DNA of 64,000 nt from Sycobia sp. Sy_11 (GCA_018907035.1 JACCIC010000368.1:1-64000); one strand, 5' to 3'. Shown: positions 28,271 through 43,545, counted from the first letter of the stretch. Translations and numbers: made by a program. Notes: a model not told the origin generated them from the letters alone.

Positions 28271-30864
28271 CTGCATTGTGACAAAATTAAAGAAAATAAT
28301 TAATTTACGTAACAGTATCATGTGAAGGAAAAATCATATCGCCACTGATTAGCACCGTACGAAGAAAAAAATATATCGTTTCATTAAGATTTTATCAAAG
28401 TTCTATGAGCTCTGTCATATACGAATATATAAAATTTTGTACAAAGTTCTTTTTAGATTTGTCCTATTATAATTATCTTTTACTCAATGATAGAAGACGA
28501 TGTTTATTTGCCTTAAGCATTGACTCTAGTAAATAATAACAGACGATTTTTGGTCAGATCAAATCAATTTTTTTAATAAACAAGTTAGATAATATTTAAA
28601 TTATTTGATAAACCACGCGTGACTATCTGGTAAACATTATAAGAATTGAAAAAACAATTGATTATTTTTCTTATATTATACTTATATTATTCAAAATGAT
28701 TACACTGAAGATCAGTGATTGATAGTTCTGACTTTTAGTAATTTAACAAATACAATATTTGATAACGTTTATCCAAATAAAGAAAAAATACATTTATTTG
28801 GGTATTATACAAATAATATATAACTAATGCATATTACATAAATAATGATTTGCGTTAAAAATTATTTTGCGACATTTCTCGACATCCCGAGTTGACCAAT
28901 AAATAAAAATTCAAACGCAAATCCAAGCATTAAATCCCGATACATTGCAGTTATTTCTAGCGCCAAGCAGTCCGCTATGGTTAACTGTAAAAATTCACAC
29001 CGGGCGCGTTAACATTTCGAATGCCACTCGTCTCCAAATACACGCGATTAATTTCGAATTCGAATGGGCCGAAAAATTCATTTCAAGGAGAGAGAGGGAA
29101 CCACCTACCCATAAGTGCTACCAGTTATGCTGTACGGATGATCGTAGAGACCATCCTCAGGAACATTTTCATACATCGTGTTGGGCGTGCCGTCGTTTAA
29201 AGTCGCGTACGACATGACGGCCGCGTTCTGGTCCTCTTTGCGCTCGGCAGCCTGCACGTTTTCCGTATTTTTCACCGGCGTCGCCTTGCGCCTGTAACGC
29301 GGAAAAATATTTGGCTTTACTCGTGTGTTTTTCCTTCTTCTGCCTATTGACGAGGGGGAAAAGAACAACAACCAAAAAAAAAAAAAAAAACACACAAAAA
29401 AAAACACAAAAAAAAAGACAAAAGAATAAAAATGTAGAAGCGCATAAATAGCGATGACTTACAATCTGAGATAGACCAAACCGATTATAATCAGTATGAT
29501 GATGATTACACCGGCGGCGATTCCAACACTGGTCCCGACCCCTTGGGCCTCCGCGATCTCGTTCGCAGATTCTACAAATGGACGTATGTATTATTATTGT
29601 TTCTCCGATTACGACACACGCACTACGTGTAAACAATTCAAAATGACTTTTATTGCGATTCGCGCGTGTCTAGAAGAAAATAAGAAAGAAAAACTTTACC
29701 CTCGCATTTGGGCTCCTCGCCGCTCCACATCCCGCTGTCCAGGCACTTTCTCAAGAAGAGCCCGACCCTCTCGTACTGGGGCAGGCAGTGGTACTCGGCG
29801 GCCCCGCCGTAAGTCGTCGTGCCGTTCACCACGATTACCCGGCCGTTCTCTATCGACGGCGGATGCTTGCAGTCCACGGCTGTTTAAAAAAACAAAAAAA
29901 AAAAAATTTGACAACAATGGCAATGACAGATTGAGTCGCTCGCGCGACCACATTATGAATTTAGCGTTGAAATTTGTCGGAACGTACCGAAACAGAAGGG
30001 GGGTCGACCGCTCCAAGATCCATTTTGCAAGCAGATTCTGGTCGCGTTGCCATCCATAATGTATCCCCTTGGGCAATGGTAATGAGTTACGCCTCCGACG
30101 CTGTACGTCGAAACTTGGAAGGTTCCCAATCCCATTTTGTCCGGCTCCTTGCATTTTATTTCTAGAAAGCGCATTTTTTGTTTTTGTTTTTTTTTGTTTT
30201 TGTTTCGATTTTGTTTTTTTTTTTTCTCTTTTCTTTTGATACGGGTAATGCGAAAGATATAAAATTCACGTATACCGAGGCTGAAAATTAAATGTAGCTT
30301 TCGAGGTGTGAAAATAAAGAATGAAATATAACTGTAAGACGTGTACCGTTGACCCGGATAATTTTGAAAACTACCCGTCTAACTTTTGTTTTTGTTTTTG
30401 TTTTTCCTTTTTTTTTTTTTATTAGAACTCTTGGTCTTAAAATTTTATTGACGATATCAAGATCGTTTCCCGCCAGTCCGGAACGGGGATCTGTATAAAG
30501 TGCTTGAATTCATCGACGCGAGTACATGTAAATATATATCTGCACGGATGCGAACCTCTGCAGACTGGCGTCTCGCTGCTCCACGTCCCGTTCTCCAGGC
30601 AGAGTCTTCTGGCAAAGCCGTCCAGCTCGTAATTCCCGTCGCACTCGTAAAGCGCCGCTGCTCCGTAATACGTCACGTTCGAAGTCAGCGTGTAGCGCCC
30701 GTGCTGGATTTCCTCCGGTTTATTGCAGTCCACGTCTGTGTATAAGCGCGAAGGGAAATAAATCAATTTTAATCGTCTATTAATGCGCAATTTTGTGCAT
30801 AATTTTTCATTTATCAGCGGCGATGTGAAACTGAGTAGATTATTAATGTCTACACGTTCTTATG

Positions 30865-30920
<56 letters not shown>

Positions 30921-31247
30921 GCTTCGTTTTGATCTTCGTTTAACATTTATAGGAAAATTCTTTCAAAGATAACATCGTGAAAGAATTCGACGGAAGATAT
31001 GACTTATCTTTTTTATTACACTCGCGTCGAATGAGATATTTCCCATCATTACAGAATAAGAAAAGTGCACTCTGTTCTCCCATAAAAACCAAGTATCGAG
31101 CCGACAGATGAACTTTTATATCGTTCTTTTAACGAAACGCTCGTATTTTTTTAACGGCTGGTAATATCCATTGTTCCGCATTCGGTCTCTTACAAAGCCA
31201 GAGCTTCGGGTAAATAATACGACTTTTGTGTATGCGAAACTATGTAC

Positions 31248-31303
<56 letters not shown>

Positions 31304-31513
31304 GTAATTTCTTTAACCGATACGTCGATGCATCCAGTGCGCATCATTCGATCGATAATGTAACGTTGAAGCCTCGCTCGTCTCATAGTCAAAACGATGG
31401 CTCGTTGGTACATTGCAGCGGTACGTATAATACCGCATGATAAGAAAAGCAACTTTCCAATGCCCCATTACCTCTCTCTACGCCGACGTCTCGGCTCTCG
31501 CGTCAAATCGAAG

Positions 31514-31553
<40 letters not shown>

Positions 31554-32660
31554 GTATATATTATAAGTAACAATAATTGCGCGCGAATCGCGCGGCGGGG
31601 CGGACTTTCACTCACAGACGCACTGGGGCACCTCGCCGCTCCACTTTCCATTGTCCTCGCACGTGGACAGCGAGTCGCCGACGACTTTGTAGCCACGCTC
31701 GCACCTGTATTTGGCGAGGGCGCCGATTTTGTACGAGGTGGCGCCCGTGTTGGAGTTCTCGGCGGTGCCCGTTCTTATCAGCGTGCGGCCGTACATGCGA
31801 TCGTTGCCGGTCAGCGACAGGATGCCGTGTTTGGCCAGTATCGGCTCCTGGCAGCGGATCTCTAAGAGGACGGAGGGGGGGGGCAGAGAAAGACACAATT
31901 AGTTTTAATGATTTTCATCGATTTATAGACGGTATTGTTAGATTGTTACGTTCCACGACAATGACTGGATTCCCAAGCACGTGGAAATTACATGGATTTA
32001 TAATTTTAAAGGTATATTATATAAGTGCACTGGGTAGCGAATTGACTATCGGACTATTAATACGAGCAACGGTTAATATTTCATTTATTTCTTTACATAT
32101 ATTGAACTTAGTGGAACAAATGCCAGAACTTTGTCAAACTTTACCCAGGCTCAATGTTTTATTCTACTTATATCGACAGTTTTTATATAAACCAATAAAT
32201 ATTTACTGTTTACCAAATATAAATTTATACCAATAATAAATGTTTACCAAATTATTTATTAATTTACTAAACATTGTTAAACGCGTTAAAATGGTCTGTT
32301 CAGCGAAGCAAGTAGTTTTCATACTAGACATTTTATGTATAAAAAAAAAAAGAAAAAAGAAAAAAAAATACCGTAAATAAAGTACTTTAAATAATAAAGT
32401 ATTTTAAAATAAAGTACAGTAAATAAAGTATTTACCATCCAAAAATCACCCGATGATACATTTTTAAATTTAATATACAAATATTCGGTAACTTACTTTC
32501 TATTTTAATCTTTAAATAAGAGTTTTTACAATTTACGTTTATGAAATATATAATAAAACACATAAATATTGATGAGGTAACATAAGCCTAAGAGAATACG
32601 ATAGTTTTATTTTCGGCGGCATAATTTTCTATAATTTTTTAGCATTCTGGCCTCTTTTTA

Positions 32661-32717
<57 letters not shown>

Positions 32718-33091
32718 TTTATGCAAGCAAAATTGCGTCCCCACCCCTCCCGCGATGTTAAATGTATATATATATATATATATATATAAATATGTATCTA
32801 GCGTATATCGTATACCTTCGCATTTTGGCGTGGCGTCGCTCCAGATCCCGTTGTCCAAACAGTAGCGCCTCGAGCTCCCGTTTAATCTGTAGTTTTTCGT
32901 GCAGCTGTACGTAATCTCGCTGCCCAAAAAGGTGCTCTTGTTGACGTAATCCACGGAGCCGTTCGGCACCGGCAGCACCTTGCCGCAATCGACGACTGTA
33001 ACGAGGAACCGGAGAAAATTTTGTCAATTCATCGCCGATCGCCCGGGCGTGGGCACGAATTTGAACCGCATTAGGCATGTATATATTAGGC

Positions 33092-33136
<45 letters not shown>

Positions 33137-33250
33137 CTGAGCTAAGCGAGAAGCTATAAACCACGGCTATATACCACGGCGCGCTATGAATATATAGGCA
33201 ATCGAAACCGTTCGGTTTCGGCTTTATGAATTGGATAACAAGCGGCAATG

Positions 33251-33296
<46 letters not shown>

Positions 33297-34405
33297 TAAT
33301 GATTATACATTTGGTCGATATTATGCATGGAATATCTGGGCGCATTTTGAAAGTGCATGCCGCAGCGGTAGCTTTAATATACATATACGCTCGCCGTGAT
33401 TGAAAAGTGAATTGAAAGAAAGCCGGCTATTATGTTTCAAAATTTATGTAAGCCTCCCATACATTCGCAGTACGGCAGTTCCCCGGTCCATTCGCCGTTT
33501 TTGTCGCAGGTATGCTTGGCCTCGCCGTGCAGCAAATGTCCCTCCTCGCAGTGGTACTCGATCGTACTGTGGATGTAGAGATCGTAGCCGACGACGTAGC
33601 TGCCGTTCGGCACCTCCGGCTCCTCGCAGGTTATCACTGAAAATTTTCGTTGGCCCGTTTAGTCGTACGAGCGCGTGTGTGTGTGTGTGTGCGTGTGTGT
33701 GTGTATACATGAGCGGGCAGCGTTGCCGATCGATCGTTTATGCAGGGTATTATTAAAAAATTAGTCTAATTAAGTAGACGCGTACGGTCGTAAAGTACGA
33801 GCTAATTGACTGGGCATTAATTTTTATACATATACGTAATTGGATAGTTGGATATTTGAAAAAGAAAAGAGCGCTAGCCGCGTATCCGAGCGACAGCTTC
33901 CCCATCAATCGCTCATGCATTTGGATGCATATGTAATATATATCTGTGAATCTGTGTCAAAATGAAAAGCGTAGTGCGATGTATGTGTGCGTATGTGTGT
34001 GTGTGTGTGTGTGTATATATAGTACAGCCTACGTTCACACTGCGGAATCTTGTGGCTCCACTTTCCCTCCCTCGTGCACTCCTGCCTCGACTCGCCGTCG
34101 ACCCAGTAATCGTCCTCGCACGTGTACTCGACGAGGCTCCCCACCGTGGTCGTGCCGTTGACGAGCTTCACCGTCCCGTGGGACACCTGGGCCGGGGCGC
34201 CGCAGTCCACGTAACGACACTGCGGTATCTTGCCCGACCATTGGCCCCCAATGTCGCAGGCCAGGACCTTCGGGCGTGAAATTATTCGTTATAAAGAGCG
34301 CGCTCGCCCTACATGTTTTGGCGCGCATGTATGTATAAACGTCGCTCGCCTTTCACCCGCGTTTGAGCGACGAGTGTGCACGTATTATATATATGTATAT
34401 GTATG

Positions 34406-34465
<60 letters not shown>

Positions 34466-34775
34466 TGTGCATTCAGCGAGCGTGACCTCCATGACAATTG
34501 TCTTGTTCGGCCGCGGGAAACGCATTTCATGTCTTGCTATATACACACACACACAGACACACACATCCACACATATATATATATATATATATATGTATGA
34601 GTGTGTGTGTATATAAACATATACATGAAATTTCGTTTCTTATTCTTTTATCTAGATGTACATTTCTTTTTACAAATGTGACGAGCCATTGTTTCGTTAA
34701 TTTAAATAATGACCTTAAATGGATTTTAAAACTTTTCAAGTAATTATATTTTTACACGATACTATTAGATATTTC

Positions 34776-34828
<53 letters not shown>

Positions 34829-35431
34829 GAAAACAATACCATTTTTTTCATTTCTTTTGCAAAACTACTAAAAATTATTTCTTTCAACCGAAGCATTATC
34901 AATTATAAAGTATCCCACAGCGCGTTCAACTCTCTTTTTATGTTTTTTTTCTCTTCAAAATTAGCATAACACAGTATTTATTTTTAATTTTATGCTCAAT
35001 AAAAAGATAATAACTATTAATAAAGTAATAATGATTTTTAAATCAATATAATGGCGTATAACTGTTGCAGATATTCTTTTTATATTTATTTAAATACTTT
35101 GACGGGCTATTGAGCGTTTTAACGAGAGATTAAACACGGACGTTGCGTAAAATATTTTTGTCACTTGGTTCATTAAGCTACATACCGTGTCCTATTAAAA
35201 AAAACCTTTTTTCTTTCTTAAAAATACATTTTACTTACATTATCGCCAAAGAGTACGAAGCCGTTTTGGCAGGCGTAAGTGGCCTTGGAGCCGGCGCGTT
35301 TCCCACTGAACGATACGATTCCTCCATTGACTTCCGGTGGATCGGGGCACCAATCGACTGGTAACGATTAATTACATTAGTTTCGTTGCGAGCATACAAC
35401 GACTAGCCGCTCCATTCGAATCGATCGATAT

Positions 35432-35489
<58 letters not shown>

Positions 35490-35814
35490 CACTTACATAA
35501 GCATTGAGGTTTATGACCGCTCCAAATGCCGCCGTCGCCGCATCTGCGCCTGGCGTCGCCGACCAGCGTGTAATTTTCCTTGCAGGTGTAATCGGCGAAA
35601 GCCCCGTGAGTCGTTCGACCGTTGGTGAGCTTGATCGAGCCGTTGTCCGGCTCTTCGAGTGCGCCGCAATCGACGACTACACATATATAACATCGCCAGG
35701 AGGAGCAAAAAACAACAAACATGAGAGAGAATAGTGAATTATATTGCGTTGTGCCTCGTGTACGACGAGGTAAGAAATTTAAAATCCGAAAATGTCGGCG
35801 GATTTTCATTTCGT

Positions 35815-35849
<35 letters not shown>

Positions 35850-37382
35850 GAGAATAAAAATCTTTACATTTGCAGGTTGGCGGTGTGCCGCTCCAAAATC
35901 CGCTCTCCGTGCACGTTCTGTTCCTCGAGCCCAGGAGCATGTAACCGTCCGGACAGGCGTACTCGATCGACGATCCCAGGGTCTCCTTTAAACTGACTAT
36001 CGTCGTGTTCTCAAATTTTTCCGGACTGCCGCACGTCGAGGGTTCTGAAAGTAAGCGATGGTTCGGGCAAAGGTTGTAAAATAATTGCCCCTCCCCCCTT
36101 CCGAGGAGACTAATCCGGCATAATTATTCCGTTCGTATACGAATGCATAGTTTTTAAAGCACGGGGATAAGGCTATCGAGAATGGATGACGCATTTTCTA
36201 CAGATTCGGAGAGGTGACTGTGGTTAACTTCAAAATAAGACCTCTAAAGTTTGTTTTTTTTTTTGTTGTTGCAGCAATCGCATTCCACTTCGCAGGATAT
36301 TGTACTGTCTGAATTTCTTGCCTATAATTATTGCGCTTTCGCTTTAATTAAATGAGATGTAATCTATAGTGAGTGAAATTTTGTGAGAACCTCTACTTTT
36401 GGTACAAGATTGAAAGGAAGATTGGCGCGTTGAGCAAAAGAGCTCTAATTAACCGACGTTCGAGATTATATAGATCGTCAGTTACTGTCAATTGCCAATG
36501 ACTAACAGCTACAATCGAGTTCGGTCGTTATTTTACACGCTTGACTGGGTGATCGCCAGCCTATACAATATATTTATAACCGATTGAAATTTGAGGTGTC
36601 GATAATTAAGAAAACACGCGTTGATAATCGTAAGTTCATTAAAATTTTTTCGAAAATCCTCCGAATTCACAGTATATTCAATTTAAATAAGTCGAACTGC
36701 TAATTGCTAAAATCGTATCAGTTCTTGGGACTGAGGGAGCGATAGATTCTCAATCTCCTGATTTTGAATTTTCGACAATATCCTTCAATAGGGTTAGAAT
36801 TAAAAATTTTTGTTTTAGCTAATATATTATATTATAAAGATTGTAAGAAAGATAAAAATATTTATTTATTTACTTCAATAGGGTTCATTTGAAAATCAGA
36901 GCCACCACGTTTAATCTGGACGACATCCGTCAGCCACATCCATTATTCATATTTTTGAATATTCCGTATATTTTACCAAGGACCGGCACTATAAATCTCA
37001 ATTGACATATCACACTACATCGGGAATTCTCCTTGGCAAAAACTTTATATCGAATAACGAAATATTAACATATTAATGAACTAATCAGTGACCTAAATTA
37101 AAGAATGCATTGATTACGTGACCAGTAATTCGTATCGAAGAGACGAACGATCCCATATGCTTGATCTGTTTTATTATATATGTATAGTCATGGTTTCTAA
37201 TTTCAGCCTCATTGCATTGAGGACAGGATCGCGGCGCCTGTACGTATCGCAACCGCATGATTATCATATTCACCTCAGAAGGAATTCCAAATTACGTAAG
37301 CTTTATAACTGTGCATATGTATATGTTACGAGAAATATGTCTAATTTGGACATCATGATTTCAGTCTTATTGTTTAGAAGTT

Positions 37383-37445
<63 letters not shown>

Positions 37446-38163
37446 AGGTGTAAAAGACAAGAAACATTGGATAAAATGTCCAAATTATCATATATTATGT
37501 CGGTAACGCGTGCGTATACGTTCTACATGCATTATTCATAGGTGCCCCCGAATTTTGTGACTACTCACTGTTCTGGCATATCCAGTGCAGATAATCCAGG
37601 TTACAGCCGACGTCGTTCCAGAGCCAGGATCGCCCGCCGTCCAGCACAACGCAGTTCTGCTCGCCATTGTAATTGTTCGGCTGGTCCTTGCCCCAGTGGG
37701 GCTTCTGAATGACCTCGCCTATATAGAAACGACCGATCAGAGAGAGGATAGAAAAAACGTTTATACTCTTCTCGGCATAGATATATCTATATATATACAG
37801 ACAAGCAAAAATATATCTCCCGCAACGATCGCACGTGCATCAGGCATGGGGCGCATTGCGAAATATCTCTATATATGCCTCGTGCAGATGTAATCCGCTG
37901 GCATTGCATATCTATCTATCTATATATATATGTATATATTTCTCCAGCTGGGATCAATGACTCGGAATAGGAAAATTATGCTCGTATAGATATACCACGT
38001 ACAGAGAGAAGAGGAGATGGAATCGCGCGACAGGTGGAGGGGATTTCCAGGTGGAGTGCATGTTATTAAACGATCGTCGCCTCGATGGGATGTATGTAAG
38101 CGATTGTGTTCCGCGCGAGGTGAGAAGCATCGTTCGAGCGTGTATTTACGTATATGTATATAT

Positions 38164-38214
<51 letters not shown>

Positions 38215-41200
38215 CGTACAACGATCGAAACGAGGAGCATGCGTATATTTTCCTCCCCCAACGAATCCTGTGCGGTATAATTACCAAGTAATTGCGATGG
38301 AAATCAATCCGCTGTACAGGTGGTCCGCTATATATATATATATATATATACATATACATAGGATCGAAGAGTAGCGGGAGCATCTCCACGCGCACTTGTA
38401 TCGCACCGATTACTTAATCGATCCCCTTGGGAGTCCCGCGCCCGCGCGCAGACACAGTCAACCCCGTTCTCACCGTAAATACATACATATATATAGTTTA
38501 TAATTACACACGGCGCACTTGTGACTTACCGTATATGTACGAATATATCTGTGTGTGTGTGTGTGTGTGTGTGTGCGTAAGAGCGTAACCGCGAGATACT
38601 CGGTGTTTCCGCGGTAAATCCACCTTGGGGCCAAGAGTTACCTTTTATATATACTTGTACATATAGAAAAATTACAAATGTCAATTACACGTCTATAAAT
38701 GGAAAACCTGTCAATCGTGTTGGTATTGTCTGGTGTAGAAATTAAAAATTTTTTTCAAACGGATGCATATGCGCGCGTTATCTGCTGCTCTCCCTTGTCC
38801 TTCTTTGATATAATCATGTCATCATCGTGGCAACGGGGATCTTGTTCTGTTTCCGTTCCATGACGCGGTATCGTGGAATACTTGGTAATCATTAGAAATA
38901 GTATAAGAAAAAGACAGTAGGCTGCGAATTTCGTGGGACAGCGCGGAGATGATCGTCTGAGCTCGATCCAGCTCTTATTATTGTACTGAACTCAATTTTT
39001 GTAAATACGTACCGTCGACCCATTTCCACGTTCTGACGGTGATCAGCGGCTCCTTTTGCGCCCCAATCCAAACCAGTTGGGTCTTCAATTTGCTCTTTCG
39101 CCTCTCCAGATTGTTCAGAATGAACGTGGACGAGATGCCCTGCGCATAAAGAAATTTCATTGCTCTCTCTCTCTCTCTCTCCCCGACTAAAAACAATTCT
39201 ATCGTTTCTGTGTACGGCCCGATACGACGGTTTTATTATTTTTCACATTATAAGTCTATAATACTTTCTATCGGACGAGGAACTGACATTACAAGCCTCG
39301 GCTAAGTTTGTTACATTTTTATACGCTCCTGAATTATTATTATCTCTCCGACGAAATGGCGTATTCTATATATAGTGGCACGTGAAATTACAGCTACTGA
39401 TTTGCGCTAAAACGTTTTCTTCTCTTTTTCACTTTTCTCTTTCGATTTTCCACGGCATAGTAATGCAGCTTATTATTTATATTAGCTTGCTTACAAAAAT
39501 TATTCTAATACTATAATATGTAGATATATATATACACTTATGGAAGTATCTCAAATACGGAACTCTGCATACATTACCCTTAATTTGTCGGGCTACAAAC
39601 TATTTTCCAGCACATTTATTTATTTATCCAATTTTTTTTTTTCAACCGCGACTCTACAAATTCAAATCGGCACAGTTAAAGATCGTTTCCATTTTCATTC
39701 CCCCATTGTCTACCGCCGATTACGAAATGCAGTCGCAAAAGTAATTCCGCGCTGTCTTAATGCCGCTTCGAAGCCGCCTCGAATATCGTCGGATCAATTG
39801 CCGGGAATACTACGCGCGGCTTTGTCGCAGTATTAATCCGGGCTCGGGCGGTAACGGCGACGACGAATCGTCAAAAAAAAAAAAAAAAACAAAAACAAAA
39901 ACAAAGACATCACAAAAAATAATAACAATGGGAACGATGATTTGTTTACCTGAAATCCGTGGACGAGGTCGCCGCCCCGCGACTGGCAGTAGTTCCTCGC
40001 CTCCTGGAACGAGTCGCCCTTGCTGATGACGAACTCGTAGCAGGTCGAGTTGAAGGGGGCCAGATCGGCGTCGGCCGGCGTGCCGGCGTGGGCGCACCTA
40101 TCCACCGAGAACTCTGCAAAACGAGACCGGAGGGCGAGAGACCCGACGTCGAGGGCCCGATTAGACGGGGTTGGGTGGTGACGGGGCGTGTGGAGGGGAG
40201 GGTGGGGGCGCGCGGAGGCATTATTCGCGCAACACACTCTCGGGATCAGCGCGAGAGAGGCTCTCTCGCATTATGGAGGGCAAGCGGCTCGGCTAGCCGG
40301 GGAGGCGAGCCGAGGCGAGGCGAGGCGAGGCGAGCGAGCGAGCACCTTTCTCTTTTTCGAGATTTTTGCGCTACTCGCGCGCTGACAGATATATGTATAT
40401 ATAGGTTGTCGGTCCGTGTCTGGGCCTGTATAAGTGCGTACAGATGCACTTGAAAATCGACAGACCTATATATATATATATATATATACATATGCGTGTG
40501 TCCGTATAATACGTACATATATGCGACTTACCGTCCGTGGCGAAAACCTCGACCTCGCAGAGGCTCAGGCTGCCCTCGACGCCGACGAGCTGCAGGAAGA
40601 CGTATTGGCCGACCAGGGCGCGGGCGCAGACGAACGTCTTGGTGATGCCCTCCTCTGCGGGTATACATAAGCACACATACACACACACACGTGACATATA
40701 TAAGTGTAGATAAACGGAGTTATAACCCGCATCGCAGGCTGGAGAGGTTGTATGCCATTGAGAGGGCAAATCGCGGCGGCGCTCACTTACCGATAGTTCC
40801 CGGAAACCAGGCGCAAAGTGGATTTCTCTGTAGCTCGGCGCTGCTGTTGCCTACGCGAATCTCGATGTCTTGCAGAGGTTGATGGCCTTCATGGGAGCGG
40901 GCGCAAAAAAAGACAAGTCGTTTAGAATTCGTCGGCATACATATATATACACATATATATATATACAGATGGAGAGTAGCTCGCTACGTTTTTCGCTGGG
41001 AGGCGAGCGGTCGTTTTTGTCAATATTTCCCTTTTTTTTCGAGGATAGGTGGGTTGTTCGAAAAAACGCATATCCACTTGCAATAAAAGATCTCCAACGC
41101 TTCCAAATCGTTTGGACGTTGGCGCGGGCGATACTTATTACGCGGCCGTAACCGTGGACAGTTTTTTTCTTGTTTTTTATTCTATCTGAGAATCGGGTGG

Positions 41201-41610
41201 TCTTATCAGTGTGTATATAAAAAAAAAAGGAACGGCACAACGTACACTGTGTACAGATTTACGTAGAGGAAGACTATAGATCTGTATGTCGATTGTTGCG
41301 AAACGAACGTGTATATATATATATATGTAAATACATTTATAGAAAAGATTTCGTTTAATTACTCCAATTAAAAATTCGCTACTAAAACTTTTACTGTTTC
41401 CTTTAATGACCGAAATTTTCCTAAATCAATACAATTAATAAAATATTTAAAAACTCCCGGCTACCTATAATAATCAAGGTGGGGCAGTTGCGAAATTCAA
41501 CGGTCTTTAATAGTGTAATTGAGGCCGCGACAGTAAAGTCGTAACACGATTGCCGTAGTTATTCTATACATGTGCGTTCTTATAAAAATTTTAACTAAAT
41601 TTTCTGCATA

Positions 41611-41668
<58 letters not shown>

Positions 41669-42931
41669 AGCCTATACAATTTCGGCCAACACCGTACATT
41701 CCTTTCGCAACTTAATTGTAATATATACGTTTAAATTTATTATTGTTATTGCAATATACGCACGTGAAGAATATAATACCGTATATGTTACATGTACTTT
41801 AAAGCTTCGATGCTGGATGAATCTATGGTTATATGGAACATTCAAAAGAACATTTTATTTCGTATTTTTTAGTTTTTATTTACTCAATAAAGTTTTTAAA
41901 CGTACAAGCGTAAAAATTGCATGGCCGAATCAAAAAGACCCGCTGCCAGACGCGCAAGCGTTACGTATCTCTCATCGTAATAAAGTTTTTCGAAATCTAA
42001 ATTCGACGATTTTTCGGAAACTTTATGATTCTTCGCGAGCGCGCGCGCCCCCAAGTGTGGGCATCGTGGCGGCGTAACGTTAAATCGACATTACCGACGA
42101 ATTGTTACGGGTGAAAAAAGTTGCGCTACAGCTATCGGGCGCGATTACGGGCGAGGAATCGTGCGCAGTTGTGTTTGCGCGCGCACATCGCACATTACAG
42201 GCGAACGCGCATATACGGCTACTCACCGCAGCAGCCCCGTGTCGTAACTCGGACGACCTTGACCGCGTAGGGCTTGAGCAGGTCGACCCTCCACCAGGGG
42301 CTCGGCTCGCTCTGGGTCTCGGTGCAGCGCTTGCCGTCGTGCTCGGTGCTGAGGTCGCCGTCGTTGCCGTGGCCGGCGTCGCCGCCACGCACCGTCGTCG
42401 ACTGGTTGGCCGGCTTGCGGAAGCCGACGTTCACTCCTGTAGTGCATAGAAATTTTATAGATCGATCGTATTATCCGTATATATCCGTGCCTGCATGGTT
42501 TTTCGGTTTTACCTGCATATTACAAGCATATCTATGTATAATATTTTTACGGGGTTCAGTTTTATATAACTACGTAACGCTTTAATTTTTATACGTACAT
42601 TTTCCACGAAATCTTTCGTTTTCTTCCCGCTTCTGGGCTTTACTACATACATAATTTGCATAATTCGTTTATATCGATAAGTCAGCCAATATATATATAT
42701 TGCGAGAGTATAATTTTATAGAAACAAAAAAAAAGAGCGATTTAAAAACGCAAGAGACCATACTTTATATATCTATACTTCTGAGCTGTAATACTCGCGA
42801 CAATTACGGATATATTTCTTATTGGGGCACAATGAAAAGTGGACTATATAAACAATTAGTCAGCCTATTTATCCACCAAATTGAACGGTGCTTCGGCAGT
42901 TTTACAAATATATACCGCGTGCCTCTGTCTG

Positions 42932-42971
<40 letters not shown>

Positions 42972-43163
42972 GCGATCGTGAGAATCGCGTTGCGCGCACA
43001 CGCCCGGCGATTTATAATGCGCGCCCTGCGACGGCGAACGAGCGGCCCGCGGCAGCGGCGACGGCGGCGTCGGGCAAAAAGTAAACGCGAACGGATTCCT
43101 TTAAGCAGGTACGCCTATATACATTTCTAATTTTCGTGGAAATAATTGGACGACTTTTTTTTC

Positions 43164-43195
<32 letters not shown>

Positions 43196-43507
43196 CTGCC
43201 GACGCACAAATGCCATCGATCGAGCCCAGGAGCGGCGGGGGAGGGTGAGGGGGGAGGGTTGGGGCATGCAGCTCTCTATACATACGCGCCGCCACAATTA
43301 TATCGGACTTTGCTGTTGAAACAAGCTTTGCAAGTCCTCATTGTTTCCTTATGCCGCGGGATTGCGCTGCGTTCGTATTACCCGTACACGCGCAGGCTCT
43401 CGCATACTTTCCAAAGTGATTATATTTATTCTTGTTCCTTATTTTTGTTCCCCCCCCCTCTTTTTTTTCGTTCTTTCCTCGAGCGATCGACCTGCTTTAA
43501 ACTTTTA

Positions 43508-43545
<38 letters not shown>

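Noticed and set aside
31437..32236. Long plus-strand frames (142 and 219 codons)
   Set aside because: They lie antisense to the CCP8 exon and cross a TA array. They are shadows of the real exon on the other strand.
39959..40453. 164-codon plus-strand frame
   Set aside because: It is antisense to the first lectin-domain exon and runs into an intron repeat. It has no domain of its own.
42102..42449. Plus-strand frame with an Ala/Val/Leu-rich stretch
   Set aside because: It is the antisense shadow of the GC-rich fucolectin exon at 42227-42436.
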